NCBI RefSeq assembly: GCF_900141805.1
Contig: NZ_FQYN01000001.1
Span: 62,001-126,000, forward strand
Direction: 5' to 3'
DNA length: 64,000 nt
DNA from: Hymenobacter daecheongensis DSM 21074
GTDB lineage: Bacteria; Bacteroidota; Bacteroidia; Cytophagales; Hymenobacteraceae
This document shows positions 16,560-25,255 of this stretch, one piece after another. The notes under the pieces are model-generated. The model searched no databases. It saw only the letters and a program-made list of their open reading frames with translations, and was not told the origin of the DNA. The translations under genes and the position numbers were made by a program. The stretch's first letter is position 1, and each line of letters starts with the position of its first letter.

Positions 16560-16793
16560 TTATTCTAACGAAACGGTTGTTCGGGTGCTGGGGGCCGTGG
16601 CCTGCCAGAGTCGGCTGCCGCTGCCGCCAATGCTTTGCTCGGGGTTCACTTGGCGGGCGAAGAAAGAGGTATTGCGGACGGGAGTTTCCTGCTGGGCGGG
16701 TTTGGCTGCTACGGTAGCGTTAGCGGGCTGTTTAACGAGCCGGCCACCTATGATAAGAGCGAAAAGTAAAGCGAAGCGTAAGGAAGATTTCAT
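16560..16793 (-). CDS. Small secreted hypothetical protein
   Basis: A 77-residue ORF with a predicted N-terminal hydrophobic signal (MKSSLRFALLFALIIGGRLV) and a polar, Ser/Thr/Gln-rich remainder (SFFARQVNPEQSIGGSGSR). No known domain. The well-formed terminator 8 bp after the stop supports it as a real gene. It is divergent from the large secreted protein at 17203. Function unknown. Confidence 0.6.
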   Translation of the reverse strand: MKSSLRFALLFALIIGGRLVKQPANATVAAKPAQQETPVRNTSFFARQVNPEQSIGGSGSRLWQATAPSTRTTVSLE

Positions 16794-17202
16794 AGCTAAA
16801 ATGTGTGGCAGTAAGCGGCGCGTGCCCCTACAAAATCAGGGCCAAGAGCGACTTCAATCGGTTAAAAAAGCGGGTATTTGGTAAAATACCTGCCAACGTG
16901 TTCCTCTGCATAGTGCCAAGGACTTTTCGGTTGATCAGCAGCCAAGTTTACATACTGTATTCAAATTATACAATATATTCCGTAAAAACGAGGCTTCTGA
17001 TCCTTTTCTTTTCGTGGCAAAGGAAAAGCATTAGCGACGAAAAATGCCGACCTGTGCGTTAAGGAAGCATGAACAAATCGTTACGCACAAGCCGTTTGCC
17101 TGTGGGGAGCGGGGCATGTACGCTTGCCGGCCCCGATTGGATACCTTTGGAGAGTACATTTTTTCGGCTTTAATCACTTTTTCAACTTAACTGGCTTTTA
17201 CC
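16794..17202. other. 409-bp AT-rich divergent intergenic region
   Basis: It separates the small secreted gene (-) from the larger secreted gene (+). It is clearly AT-richer than the genes. It contains an inverted repeat GGTATTT/AAATACC (16873-16890) and the promoter element at 17142. An 85-residue ORF (16805-17062) crosses it, but its hydrophobic, Ile/Tyr-rich composition and AT content look non-coding. No RNA gene recognised. Confidence 0.5.
17142..17149 (+). promoter_or_regulatory. Candidate -7 element for the secreted protein gene
   Basis: TACCTTTG, an exact TAnnTTTG match 53 bp before the GTG at 17203. No well-spaced TTTG partner is seen upstream. Confidence 0.5.
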
Positions 17203-18651
17203 GTGCGCTTTACAAATCTGCTTGCCGCCAGCCTTCTCTTCACCAGCCTGCTGGCCAGCCAGATATCGCTGGCGCAGAAGGTGAAATCGGTTCCGTTCAG
17301 CTACCTGCCCGAGAAGGCCGAAGACCGCTACAACCAGCGCGTGACGCGCAAGATGCTGCCGCTGCCGGCGGGCGGTTTCATCATATTGGCGCACAAGGCG
17401 GGCACCGACTACGCCGTGGAGCGCTACGATGCCGACCTGAAGCTCGTCTGGACGGCGGCCGTGCCCGTGGCCGCCGGGGAGAGCATCGAGGCGTTCAGCC
17501 ACAGCCCTGAGCAGGCCTGGGTTATCGTTCATCATAAGGACGAGGCCAGCCAGAACCTCACCGCCCTGCCCATCGACCTACGCAATGGCCAGAAAGGCCC
17601 GCTCAAAAAGCTGGTGGAGGCCGCCGCCCGCGACCGGCGCCCCAGCATCGCTATTTCGCCCGATGGCACCCGGCTGGTGGCCTACCGCTACCTCACTCGC
17701 GAGGTGCAGATCAAGGCCATCAGTGCCTCGATCTATGACCAGAAGCTCACCAAGCTCAAGGACCGCACCTACGACTTCCACGACCTCGGCGACTTCTTCT
17801 CCCCCACCGTGTTCGTGGCCAACGACGGCACGCAGTACGCCACGCTCGTCAGCGACCAGATGAAGAAGCTGACCGTGCGCCGCTACCGCAACGACAACCC
17901 CGATATCAAGGTGATGTCAGTAGCCGTGGGGGGCACATTCGGCGGCAAGGCCGTCACGGTGTTCGACTCGCGCTTCACGCTGCAGCCCGACAACATGCTC
18001 TACGCCGCCGCCATCTGCAACGAGCGGGAAAGCGGCCTCTACTACAGCTTGAAAGTGGTAAAATTCGACTTTATCGATAAGGGCGACATGAAATTCGCGC
18101 CGGAGTTCCGCTTCACGCCTGAGTATCTGGCCGAAGTAAACAAAGCCACGCAGGCCAGCGCCAAGCGGCTGGAAGACGTGTATATCTCCGACCTGCTTCT
18201 CACCGAAGAAAAACAGTTGGTGGTAGTAGCCGAGAAGAAATATGAGGAAGGCGGCGACGAGTCGCCGGTGCATGCGCGGGAGCTGCACCTGTTCGGCTAC
18301 AACGAGTTTCAGAGCCCAAGCTGGCACCGCATCATCGCCAAAGACCAGGTGGCACCGCCCACCGAGTCGTTCACCGGCATCGGCTACCGCGCCGCCGTGT
18401 TCGGCCCCGAAATCCAAATCCTGACCCAGGAGAAGCTCAATGGCAAATCGGACCTGTACGTGCGCCGCGTGGATGCCCGCACCGGCGCGACGCAGCCCGC
18501 CAAAGCCCTTGGCCTGACCGTAGCCGCCGACCAGAATCTGGCCTACGTAAAGGACTTCACCGGCTGGCTCGACGCGAAAACCATTATCGGCGTAAGCCGG
18601 CCCAGCAAGAAGTCGGCGGCGCTGATGCTGAATAAGATTGTGGTAAAGTAA
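17203..18651 (+). CDS. Large secreted protein, predicted beta-propeller-like, function unknown
   Basis: A 482-residue protein with a GTG start and signal peptide ending QISLAQ (about residue 25). Repeating strand patterns with Asp-Gly turns (GGFIILAHKAGTDYAVERYD, AISPDGTRLVAYRY, DRTYDFHDLG, TIIGVSRPSK) suggest a WD-like or TolB-like propeller, but no named motif is convincing. There is no C-terminal type IX secretion signal that I recognise, so a periplasmic or outer-membrane-facing location is likely. It stands alone, ending 4 bp before the second copy of the palindromic element. Confidence 0.75.
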   Translation: MRFTNLLAASLLFTSLLASQISLAQKVKSVPFSYLPEKAEDRYNQRVTRKMLPLPAGGFIILAHKAGTDYAVERYDADLKLVWTAAVPVAAGESIEAFSHSPEQAWVIVHHKDEASQNLTALPIDLRNGQKGPLKKLVEAAARDRRPSIAISPDGTRLVAYRYLTREVQIKAISASIYDQKLTKLKDRTYDFHDLGDFFSPTVFVANDGTQYATLVSDQMKKLTVRRYRNDNPDIKVMSVAVGGTFGGKAVTVFDSRFTLQPDNMLYAAAICNERESGLYYSLKVVKFDFIDKGDMKFAPEFRFTPEYLAEVNKATQASAKRLEDVYISDLLLTEEKQLVVVAEKKYEEGGDESPVHARELHLFGYNEFQSPSWHRIIAKDQVAPPTESFTGIGYRAAVFGPEIQILTQEKLNGKSDLYVRRVDARTGATQPAKALGLTVAADQNLAYVKDFTGWLDAKTIIGVSRPSKKSAALMLNKIVVK

Positions 18652-18655
18652 CCCG

Positions 18656-18816
18656 CTGTCATTGCGAGGACAAAGGACGAAGCAATCCGTCCTGTGAAAT
18701 GTAAAAAGCTCATTTTCACCAGAAAGCCCTGACGTAACACATACGTTAGGGCTTTTCAGTTTATAAGGCTTGGCTCGTTGCCCAGAACGGATTGCTTCGC
18801 TTTTCTCGCAATGACA
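18656..18816. repeat. Nested palindromic element, copy 2 (161 bp, core inverted)
   Basis: Outer arms CTGTCATTGCGAGGACAAAG... and ...GCTTTTCTCGCAATGACA. The inner hairpin AAAGCCCTGACGTAA / TTAGGGCTTT is present. The core orientation is opposite to copies 1 and 3: its start (TGTGAAATGTAAAAAGCTC) is the complement of their end (AGAGCTTTTCACATTT). It begins 4 bp after the stop at 18651 and is directly followed by a terminator. Confidence 0.85.
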
Positions 18817-18849
18817 AAAGGCCGCTCCCGGTATCGGGAGCGGCCTTTT
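18816..18849. terminator. Bidirectional terminator between secreted protein gene and acyl-CoA dehydrogenase
   Basis: AAAAGGCCGCTCCCG and CGGGAGCGGCCTTTT form a perfect 15-bp stem around GTAT. It abuts palindromic element copy 2. The remaining bases to 18957 contain short CCGTG/AATCCG repeats and no gene. Confidence 0.9.
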
Positions 18850-18956
18850 GCTTATTCACAATTTCAGAGCCGGATTTTGCGGACAACCGCCTGCCAGCAG
18901 CCGTCCACAAAATCCGTGAAATCCGAAAAATCCGCGCGAATCCGTGGTCCGTGGTG

Positions 18957-20741
18957 TTAGTACACGTACTCGTTGGCGGCAATCAGCTTGTCGGCAATGC
19001 GACGACGGGCTTCCTTGGCATTGTAGAGGTCCGCTTTGGTGAAGCGCTTCAGGCCCATAGCCAGCAGCTTCTGCTCGTCACCTTCGGTCATGGAGGCCAA
19101 GGCGTCCTTGCCGAACTTATTCACCTGGTCCACGGTGTCATACAGGTACACGCGGGCAATGTCGATCTGGGTCGAAACGGCCTCTTCGCCCTGGGCGGCG
19201 GCTTCCTTCTCCACGCGCAGCAGCGTGCTTTCGGCGGTGTACACCTTGATGGCCATGTCGGCAATGTTCATCAGCACTTCCTGCTCCTTGGCCAGCGAGT
19301 TCATGTACTTCTGCACGGCCGTGCCGGCTACCATCAGGATAGCCTTTTTCAGCTTGCCCAGCGTCTTCTTCTCGGCGGCGAACAGGCCGGTTTCCTCTTC
19401 CGTGTTGAAGTCCGGAATGGCCATCAGCTCGGCCTGCACGGCCTGGGCGGGGCCCATCAGGTCCAGCTCACCTTTCATGGCCTTCTTCAGGATCATGTCA
19501 ACGGCCAGCATGCGGTTGATTTCGTTGGTGCCCTCGAAGATGCGGTTGATGCGCGAGTCGCGGTAAGCGCGGTCCATGGGGTAGTCGGCCGAGAAGCCGT
19601 AGCCGCCGTAGACCTGCACACCTTCATCCACCACATAATCAAGTACTTCCGAGCCTTCCACCTTTAGGATGGCGCACTCTACGGCAAACTCGCGGGCGGC
19701 ACCTAGCAGGGCTTCGTTGTGGCTCTGGCCCTGGCTGAGCAGCTCCTGCTCCATTCGGGCAATGTCCATCCCGGCGCGGTAAATAGCTGATTCGACGGCG
19801 TAGATGCGGATAGCCTGCTGGGCCAGCTTGTATTTGATGGCCCCGAACTTGGCAATCGGCATTTTGAACTGCACCCGCTCGTTGGCGTATTTCACGCTCA
19901 GCGTAGCCGCCATCTTGGTAGCGCCCAGGCAGGCCGCCGCCAGCTTGATGCGGCCGATGTTCAGGATGTTGAAGGCAATCAGGTGGCCCTTGCCGATTTC
20001 GCCCAGAACGGCATCCTTGCCCACTTTTACGTCGGAGAGGAACACCTGGCGGGTGGAGGAGCCCTTGATGCCCATCTTGTGCTCCTCGTTGCCGAGGCTC
20101 AGGCCGGGCGTGTCGCGGTCCACGATGAAGCCGGTGAATTTGTCGCCATCCACTTGGGCAAACACGATGAACACGTCGGCAAAGCCGCCGTTCGTAATCC
20201 ACATTTTCTGGCCGTTCAGCACGTAGCCGCCGTCTTCCGTCGGCATGGCTTTGGTCTTCGCGCCGAGAGCATCCGAGCCGGAGCCGGGCTCGGTGAGGCA
20301 GTACGCGCCCATCAGCTCGCCGCTAGTGAGGCCGGGCAGGTATTTGGCTTTCTGCTCCTCGTTGCCGAAGTACAGAATGGGTAGCATGGCAATGCCGGTG
20401 TGGGCCGCGAAGGCCACCGGGAACGAGTGGCCGCCGCCTACGCCTTCGGTCACGCGGAGCGAGGTGGTGAAGTCCATGTCGAGGCCGCCGAACTGCTCGG
20501 GGATGCTCACGCCGAACAGACCCAGCTGACCGGCTTTTTCCATCAGCCCGCGCATCAGGCCTTCCTCGTGGTTGTCGAGGCGGTCGAGCAGGGGCGACAC
20601 TTCCTTGTCCACGAAGTCCAGCGCGGTCTGGTGCATCATGTTCTGCTCCTCCGAGAAGTCGGCGGGGGTGAATACGCCCTGGGCGCTGGTTTCCTTGATG
20701 ATGAACTCGCCGCCTTTCACAAGCTTGTTGGTTACTTCCAT
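18957..20741 (-). CDS. Acyl-CoA dehydrogenase with C-terminal extension (VLCAD/ACAD9-like)
   Basis: A 594-residue flavoenzyme that catalyses the first, FAD-dependent alpha-beta oxidation of acyl-CoA. LTEPGSGSD (149-157) and WITNGG (181-186) contact flavin and substrate, and FEGTNEINR holds the catalytic base Glu403. The standard fold ends at about 410; a further 180 helical residues follow, as in the very-long-chain dehydrogenases, pointing to long-chain substrates. It lies downstream of yggL behind a terminator, so it has its own promoter, which carries a 14-bp sequence shared with the marR promoter. It is part of the fatty-acid degradation island. Confidence 0.93.
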   Translation of the reverse strand: MEVTNKLVKGGEFIIKETSAQGVFTPADFSEEQNMMHQTALDFVDKEVSPLLDRLDNHEEGLMRGLMEKAGQLGLFGVSIPEQFGGLDMDFTTSLRVTEGVGGGHSFPVAFAAHTGIAMLPILYFGNEEQKAKYLPGLTSGELMGAYCLTEPGSGSDALGAKTKAMPTEDGGYVLNGQKMWITNGGFADVFIVFAQVDGDKFTGFIVDRDTPGLSLGNEEHKMGIKGSSTRQVFLSDVKVGKDAVLGEIGKGHLIAFNILNIGRIKLAAACLGATKMAATLSVKYANERVQFKMPIAKFGAIKYKLAQQAIRIYAVESAIYRAGMDIARMEQELLSQGQSHNEALLGAAREFAVECAILKVEGSEVLDYVVDEGVQVYGGYGFSADYPMDRAYRDSRINRIFEGTNEINRMLAVDMILKKAMKGELDLMGPAQAVQAELMAIPDFNTEEETGLFAAEKKTLGKLKKAILMVAGTAVQKYMNSLAKEQEVLMNIADMAIKVYTAESTLLRVEKEAAAQGEEAVSTQIDIARVYLYDTVDQVNKFGKDALASMTEGDEQKLLAMGLKRFTKADLYNAKEARRRIADKLIAANEYVY

Positions 20742-20798
20742 GACTAAAGGGAGTGTTTGGAGTTGGGTTTTTGAAGTCGAAAGCCGGCAAACTGTTCG

Positions 20799-20878
20799 GC
20801 TTGCCGAGTATTTAGAGCCGGGAGGCCCGGCGTTTTGTCGTACCGAAAGATACGAAATTATGTTATGCTTGCCGAGTA
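20799..20878 (-). promoter_or_regulatory. Acyl-CoA dehydrogenase promoter region with candidate regulator sites
   Basis: TATGTTATGCTTGC at 20859-20872 is identical to 25769-25782 in the marR promoter. The word GCTTGCCGAGTA occurs twice (20799-20810 and 20867-20878). On the minus strand, the 14-mer lies directly upstream of a TATCTTTCG sequence resembling the -7 element, where a bound repressor would block RNA polymerase. Operator function is an inference. Confidence 0.5.
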
Positions 20879-20885
20879 CTTTGCG

Positions 20886-20914
20886 AAAAAGAAGCTCCGA
20901 ACGGGTCGGAGCTT
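20886..20914 (-). terminator. Terminator after yggL
   Basis: AAGCTCCG (20892-20899) and CGGAGCTT (20907-20914) form the stem. On the minus strand a T5 tract follows (20890-20886). It separates yggL from the acyl-CoA dehydrogenase promoter. Confidence 0.75.
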
Positions 20915-20926
20915 ATTCCTGCTGCG

Positions 20927-21247
20927 CTACTGCGGAAAAGGGCCATACCAGGCATCCGTCAGCGCCGAGCTGGTGGCCTGAGCCACTTCGGGCCGCTGGG
21001 TCAGCCACTGCTGCAATTGCTGCTGCCGCTCCTGGGTTTGCTCTTTGGTCAGCCGGATGACGGGCTGCGCGAAGAAGGAAACCAGGGAGCCGCCCATCAT
21101 CAGGTCCAGCACGTCCATCTGTTCCAGCAGCGCGTCCAGCAGAGCCTCCTTAGTTTGCGCGTCGTCGCTTTTCAGGACGAGCGTCACGTACCAGCCGAAT
21201 TCCTGGAATTCGCCGATGTACTTCTTCTTGCGCAGGCGCTTTTTCAT
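20927..21247 (-). CDS. yggL: YggL-family 50S ribosome-binding protein (DUF469)
   Basis: A 106-residue protein with the family opening MKKRLRKKKYIGEFQEFGW and the central LLEQMDVLDLMMGG. E. coli YggL binds the 50S subunit late in assembly. The C-terminal 40 residues (LTKEQTQERQQQLQQWLTQR) are longer and Gln-rich. It lies 73 bp downstream of the thiolase and probably shares its transcript, though a link with fatty-acid degradation is not evident. A terminator follows. Confidence 0.8.
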   Translation of the reverse strand: MKKRLRKKKYIGEFQEFGWYVTLVLKSDDAQTKEALLDALLEQMDVLDLMMGGSLVSFFAQPVIRLTKEQTQERQQQLQQWLTQRPEVAQATSSALTDAWYGPFPQ

Positions 21248-21320
21248 GGCTGGTTGGTTAGCGGATCAAACGAAATAGTGGTGGAACGAAGCCTTGGGGC
21301 AATTCGTCCCACCACGTCGG

Positions 21321-22499
21321 TTACTTCAGCAGCTCGTAGATGCCGGCTACGCCCTGGCCGCCGCCCACGCAGGCGGTAACCATGCCGTACTTTTTGCCCT
21401 GCGCCCGCAGCTCGTGAAACAGCTGGATGCTGAGCTTGGCGCCGGAGCAGCCCAGCGGGTGCCCGAGGGCAATGGCCCCGCCGTTCACATTTACCTTGCT
21501 CTGGTCCATGTCCAGCTCGCGCATCACTGCCAAAGACTGCGAAGCAAATGCCTCGTTCAGCTCAAACAGGTCGATATCCTCGAGCTTCATGCCGGCTTGC
21601 TTCAGGGCCTTCGGAATGGCCTTGATGGGCCCCATACCCATGATGCGCGGGTCGATGCCCTCGGTGGCGTAGGTGACCATGCGGGCAATGGGCTCCAGGT
21701 TCAGCTCCTTCACCATGCGCTCCGACATGACGATAACGAAAGCCGCGCCGTCGGAAGTCTGGGACGAGTTGCCGGCCGTGACGGAGCCATTGGCGGCAAA
21801 CACCGGGCGCAGCTTGCCCAGGGCTTCCAGCGACGTATCGGCGCGGGGGCCTTCGTCGGTATCCACCACAAACGAGCGGGTCTTTTTCTTGCCGGTGGCC
21901 TGGTCGAGGTAGGTTTCCTCCACCGTCACGGGCACAATCTGCTCCTTGAACTTGCCTTCCTGGATGGCCTTGATGGCCTTCTGGTGGGAGTTGTAGGCAA
22001 ACTGGTCCTGGTCTTCGCGGCTGATCTTATAGTCTTGGGCCACGGCTTCGGCGGTGAGGCCCATGCCGAGGTAGTAGTCGGGGTGCTCCTTGGCCAGCTT
22101 GTAGTTGGGCACGGTTTTCCAGCCCACGGTGGGCACCAGGCTCATGCTTTCGGTACCGCCGGCCACGATGCAGTCGGCCATGCCGGCGGCAATCTTGCCG
22201 GCGGCCATGGCAATGGTTTCGACGCCTGAGCCGCAGTAGCGGTTCACGATGAGGCCCGACACGTTCATCGGCAAAGCCAGCAGTGAAATCAGACGACCCA
22301 TCTGCAAACCCTGCTCGGCTTCCGGCACGGCATTGCCGACGATGACGTCGTCGATGCGGGTGGGGTCGAGGGCGGGCACCGAGGCGACCAGGTGCTTAAT
22401 GACGTCGGCGGCGAGGTCATCGGGGCGGGTGAAACGGAAACCGCCGCGGGTGGCTTTGCCTACTGCAGTTCTATATCCGGCAACTATGTATGCATTCAT
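21321..22499 (-). CDS. Acetyl-CoA C-acyltransferase (3-ketoacyl-CoA thiolase)
   Basis: A 392-residue thiolase from ATG 22499 (MNAYIVAGYRTAVGK). The open frame extends 354 nt further upstream, but only by reading through the inverted repeat. The nucleophilic Cys89 is in NRYCGSGVET. The active-site loops NEAFA, GGAIALGHPLGCSGA and CVGGGQG supply Asn, His and the second Cys. It cleaves 3-ketoacyl-CoA with CoA, the last step of beta-oxidation. It follows the dehydrogenase/hydratase gene by 203 bp and probably forms a functional pair with it, as in trifunctional systems. Confidence 0.93.
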   Translation of the reverse strand: MNAYIVAGYRTAVGKATRGGFRFTRPDDLAADVIKHLVASVPALDPTRIDDVIVGNAVPEAEQGLQMGRLISLLALPMNVSGLIVNRYCGSGVETIAMAAGKIAAGMADCIVAGGTESMSLVPTVGWKTVPNYKLAKEHPDYYLGMGLTAEAVAQDYKISREDQDQFAYNSHQKAIKAIQEGKFKEQIVPVTVEETYLDQATGKKKTRSFVVDTDEGPRADTSLEALGKLRPVFAANGSVTAGNSSQTSDGAAFVIVMSERMVKELNLEPIARMVTYATEGIDPRIMGMGPIKAIPKALKQAGMKLEDIDLFELNEAFASQSLAVMRELDMDQSKVNVNGGAIALGHPLGCSGAKLSIQLFHELRAQGKKYGMVTACVGGGQGVAGIYELLK

Positions 22500-22527
22500 G
22501 TTTTTGAGTCTTTGAGAAGTGGTTGGG

Positions 22528-22707
22528 ACTAGAGCTAGGCAGTTAGTTCCCCTCCTTTTTTCAAGGAGGGGTGCCCGAAGGGCGGGGTGGTTTGCTAGAG
22601 CTAAAAAACTAGAACTAGCCAGTCGTTCAACTAAACAACGATTGAACCACCCCGCCCTTCGGGCACCCCTCCTTAAAAAAGGAGGGGAACTAGTTTTTAG
22701 CTCTAGT
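22528..22707. repeat. 180-bp palindromic repeat between dehydrogenase/hydratase and thiolase genes
   Basis: The left arm contains ACTAGAGCTAGG, TTCCCCTCCTTTTTT, and GGAGGGGTGCCCGAAGGGCG, then GGGTGGTT. The right arm carries the complementary AACCACCCCGCCC, CGGGCACCCCTCC and AAAAAAGGAGGGGAA, ending TTTTTAGCTCTAGT. Each arm has its own GGAGGGG/CCCCTCC hairpin, giving a nested structure. The right edge (22703-22707) contains the TAG stop of the upstream gene. Confidence 0.85.
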
Positions 22708-25111
22708 TGCGCAGCGGCTTGCCCGTCGTCAGGATGCTTTGAATGCGCTCCAGCGTTTTCCGCTCGCCGGTCAGGCTCAGGAAGGCTTCGCGCTCCAGGT
22801 CCAGCAGGTACTGCTCGCTTACTTCGGTGGGGCTGCTCAGGTCGCCGCCGCACATGATGTAGGCCAGCTTGTTGGCAATTTTCACGTCGTGGTCGGAGAT
22901 GTATCGGCCTTCGCGCATGGCCGAAACGCCGGTCATGAACATGCCCAACGCACCCTTGCCGTGCACCTTGATGTTGGTTTTCTGCACGGGCTGGGTGTAG
23001 CCGTCCTCGGCCAGCTCAATGGCGGCGGCTTTGGCCTGGGCCAGTACGCGGTTGGAATTCACCACAATTTCGTCGCCGCGGCGCATGAAGCCCAGGTCGA
23101 AGGCTTCAGCGGCCGAGGTCGAGACTTTGGCGGTGCTCACGGTCATGAAGGTGTTGCGGAGCAGGTTGAATTCCGGCTCGCCCTCCTCATACTTGGCTGC
23201 GGTGCGCAGGGTCATTTCCTTGGTGCCGCCGCCGCCCGGAATCAGGCCCACGCCGAATTCCACGAGGCCCATATAGGTTTCGGCGGCTGCCACCACGCGG
23301 TCGGCGTGCAGGTTCAGCTCGCAGCCGCCGCCCAGCGTGAGGCCGTGCGGGGCGCTGACCACCGGAATGCTGCTGTAGCGCATCCGCATCATGGCCTGCT
23401 GAAACTGGGCAATCATCATGTTCAGCTCGTCGTACTCCTGATCCAGCGCGAACATGTACACCAGGCCCAGGTTGGCCCCGGCCGAAAAGTTTGGGCCGTC
23501 GTTGCCGACCACCATGCCGCGGAAGTCCTTTTCGGCCAGTTCCACGCCCTTGAGCAGGCCCTGAATTACATCGGAGCCCAGTGCGTTCATCTTCGAGTGG
23601 AACTCCACGTTGATGATTCCGTCGCCGAGGTCGAGTACCGAAGCGCCCGAGTTTTTCCAGATCACCTTGCCGGTGCTGCGCAGGTTGTCGAGGATGATGA
23701 AGTTCTCCACGCCCGGAATGGCCTTATAGGCTTTCGAGTCGAGGTCGTAGAACTGCTTCACGCCCTGTTCGCTCACCTTGTAGAAGGTGGTGTGGCCGGC
23801 GGCCAGCATCTCCTCTACCCACGGGGCCACGGTTTTACCTTCGGCCTGGGCTATTTCCAGGCCCTTCTGCACGCCCAGGGCATCCCAGGTTTCGAAGGGG
23901 CCCAGCTCCCAGCCGAAGCCGGCCCGCAGCGCGTCGTCAATCTTGTAGAGCGAGTCGGTGATTTCCGGAATCCGGTTCGAGACGTAGGCAAACAGGCCCG
24001 CGAAGGTCTGGCGGTAGAAGTCCCCGGCTTTGTCCTTGCCGGCGGCCAGCACCTTGAAGCGGTCCGCCAGCTTCTCAATCGGCTTGGTGGCTTCCAGGGT
24101 GGCGAACTTTACCTTCGCACCGGGCTTGTATTCCAGCGTATTCAGGTCGAGGGCCTGGATTTCGGACTTGCCGCCCTCGCCCTTCACTTTCTTGTAGAAT
24201 CCCTGGCCGGTTTTGTCGCCGAGCCACTTGTTCTCGCCCATCTTCTTGAGGAAGTCGGGCAGCTGGAACACGTCCTTGGCTTCGTCGTTGGGCAGGCCCT
24301 GGGCCAGGCCGTTGGCCACGTTCATCAGGGTGTCGAGGCCCACCACGTCGGAGGTGCGGAAAGTGGCCGACTTGGCGTGCCCGATAACCGGGCCGGTCAG
24401 CTTGTCTACTTCCTCCACGGTCAGACCGAGCTTGGTCATCACCTGCAGCACGTCCAGAATGGCGAAAACGCCCACGCGGTTGGCAATGAAGGCCGGCGTG
24501 TCTTTGGCCAGCACGGTGGTCTTACCCAGGTACAGGTCGCCGTAGTGCATCAGGAAATCCACGATGGCCGGATCGGTGTCGGGCGTCGGGATGATTTCGA
24601 GCAGCTTCAGGTAGCGCGGCGGGTTGAAGAAGTGGGTGCCGCAGAAGTGCTTTTTGAAGTCGTCGGAGCGGCCTTCGGTCATCAGGTGAATCGGGATGCC
24701 CGAGGTGTTGGAGCTGATGAGCGTGCCGGGCTTGCGGAACTGCTCCACCCGCTCAAACAGGCTCTTCTTGATGTCGAGGCGCTCCACCACCACCTCAATC
24801 GTCCAGTCGCAGCCGGCAATGTCCTTGAGGTTGTCGTCGAAGTTGCCGGTCTTGATGCGGCTCACGTCGGCCTTGCGGTAAAGCGGCGAGGGGTTGGCCG
24901 CTACGGCCGCCTGCAACGCCCCGTTCACGATACGGTTGCGCACCGCCGGGTTGTCGAGCGTGAGGCCCTTGGCTTCTTCGGCCGGCAGCAGCTCCTTGGG
25001 AGCAATGTCGAGCAGCAGCACCTGCACGCCGATGTTGGCGAAGTGGCAGGCAATGCGCGAGCCCATGACGCCGGAACCCAGCACGGCTACTTTCTTGATG
25101 GTACGATTCAT
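22703..25111 (-). CDS. 3-hydroxyacyl-CoA dehydrogenase / enoyl-CoA hydratase fusion protein
   Basis: An 802-residue bifunctional beta-oxidation enzyme. The NAD-binding dehydrogenase comes first (GSGVMGS at 12-18, then SSNTSGIPI and GTHFFNPP, with a second dehydrogenase C-terminal-type domain to about 480). The crotonase-fold hydratase comes last, with GGGCELN and LVEFGVGLIPGGGGT giving both catalytic Glu residues. The order is opposite to E. coli FadB, where the hydratase is N-terminal. It hydrates enoyl-CoA and oxidises 3-hydroxyacyl-CoA for the thiolase encoded downstream. It lies 144 bp downstream of marR on the same strand. Its stop is inside an inverted repeat. Confidence 0.93.
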   Translation of the reverse strand: MNRTIKKVAVLGSGVMGSRIACHFANIGVQVLLLDIAPKELLPAEEAKGLTLDNPAVRNRIVNGALQAAVAANPSPLYRKADVSRIKTGNFDDNLKDIAGCDWTIEVVVERLDIKKSLFERVEQFRKPGTLISSNTSGIPIHLMTEGRSDDFKKHFCGTHFFNPPRYLKLLEIIPTPDTDPAIVDFLMHYGDLYLGKTTVLAKDTPAFIANRVGVFAILDVLQVMTKLGLTVEEVDKLTGPVIGHAKSATFRTSDVVGLDTLMNVANGLAQGLPNDEAKDVFQLPDFLKKMGENKWLGDKTGQGFYKKVKGEGGKSEIQALDLNTLEYKPGAKVKFATLEATKPIEKLADRFKVLAAGKDKAGDFYRQTFAGLFAYVSNRIPEITDSLYKIDDALRAGFGWELGPFETWDALGVQKGLEIAQAEGKTVAPWVEEMLAAGHTTFYKVSEQGVKQFYDLDSKAYKAIPGVENFIILDNLRSTGKVIWKNSGASVLDLGDGIINVEFHSKMNALGSDVIQGLLKGVELAEKDFRGMVVGNDGPNFSAGANLGLVYMFALDQEYDELNMMIAQFQQAMMRMRYSSIPVVSAPHGLTLGGGCELNLHADRVVAAAETYMGLVEFGVGLIPGGGGTKEMTLRTAAKYEEGEPEFNLLRNTFMTVSTAKVSTSAAEAFDLGFMRRGDEIVVNSNRVLAQAKAAAIELAEDGYTQPVQKTNIKVHGKGALGMFMTGVSAMREGRYISDHDVKIANKLAYIMCGGDLSSPTEVSEQYLLDLEREAFLSLTGERKTLERIQSILTTGKPLRN

Positions 25112-25255
25112 TCTTGGAGAGGAATGAGGTGGGTGAGAAATGAAAGAATCAGCAGAAAGAACCTTCGCCCAAACTACTCGTCATGCCGAGTTTAGAGAAG
25201 CACGAAGGCGCGGTAAATGTTTGGCTATCAAAAGCAACGCCCCGAACCCAGGCCG

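Noticed and set aside
16805..17062. 85-residue ORF in the divergent AT-rich region
   Set aside because: Composition (Ile, Tyr, Phe, Ser-rich) and AT content unlike genes here, no promoter or terminator of its own, covers the probable control region.
22739..25195. 818-residue open frame antisense to the dehydrogenase/hydratase fusion
   Set aside because: Same cause: no domain, skewed His/Gly/Val composition, and the opposite strand carries a full, well-conserved enzyme.
25112..25255. A third copy of the MarR-site motif upstream of the dehydrogenase/hydratase gene (CATGCCGAGTTTAGAG)
   Set aside because: The similarity is better explained as a decayed half of the CGTCATGCTGAGC...GAAGCA palindromic repeat family.
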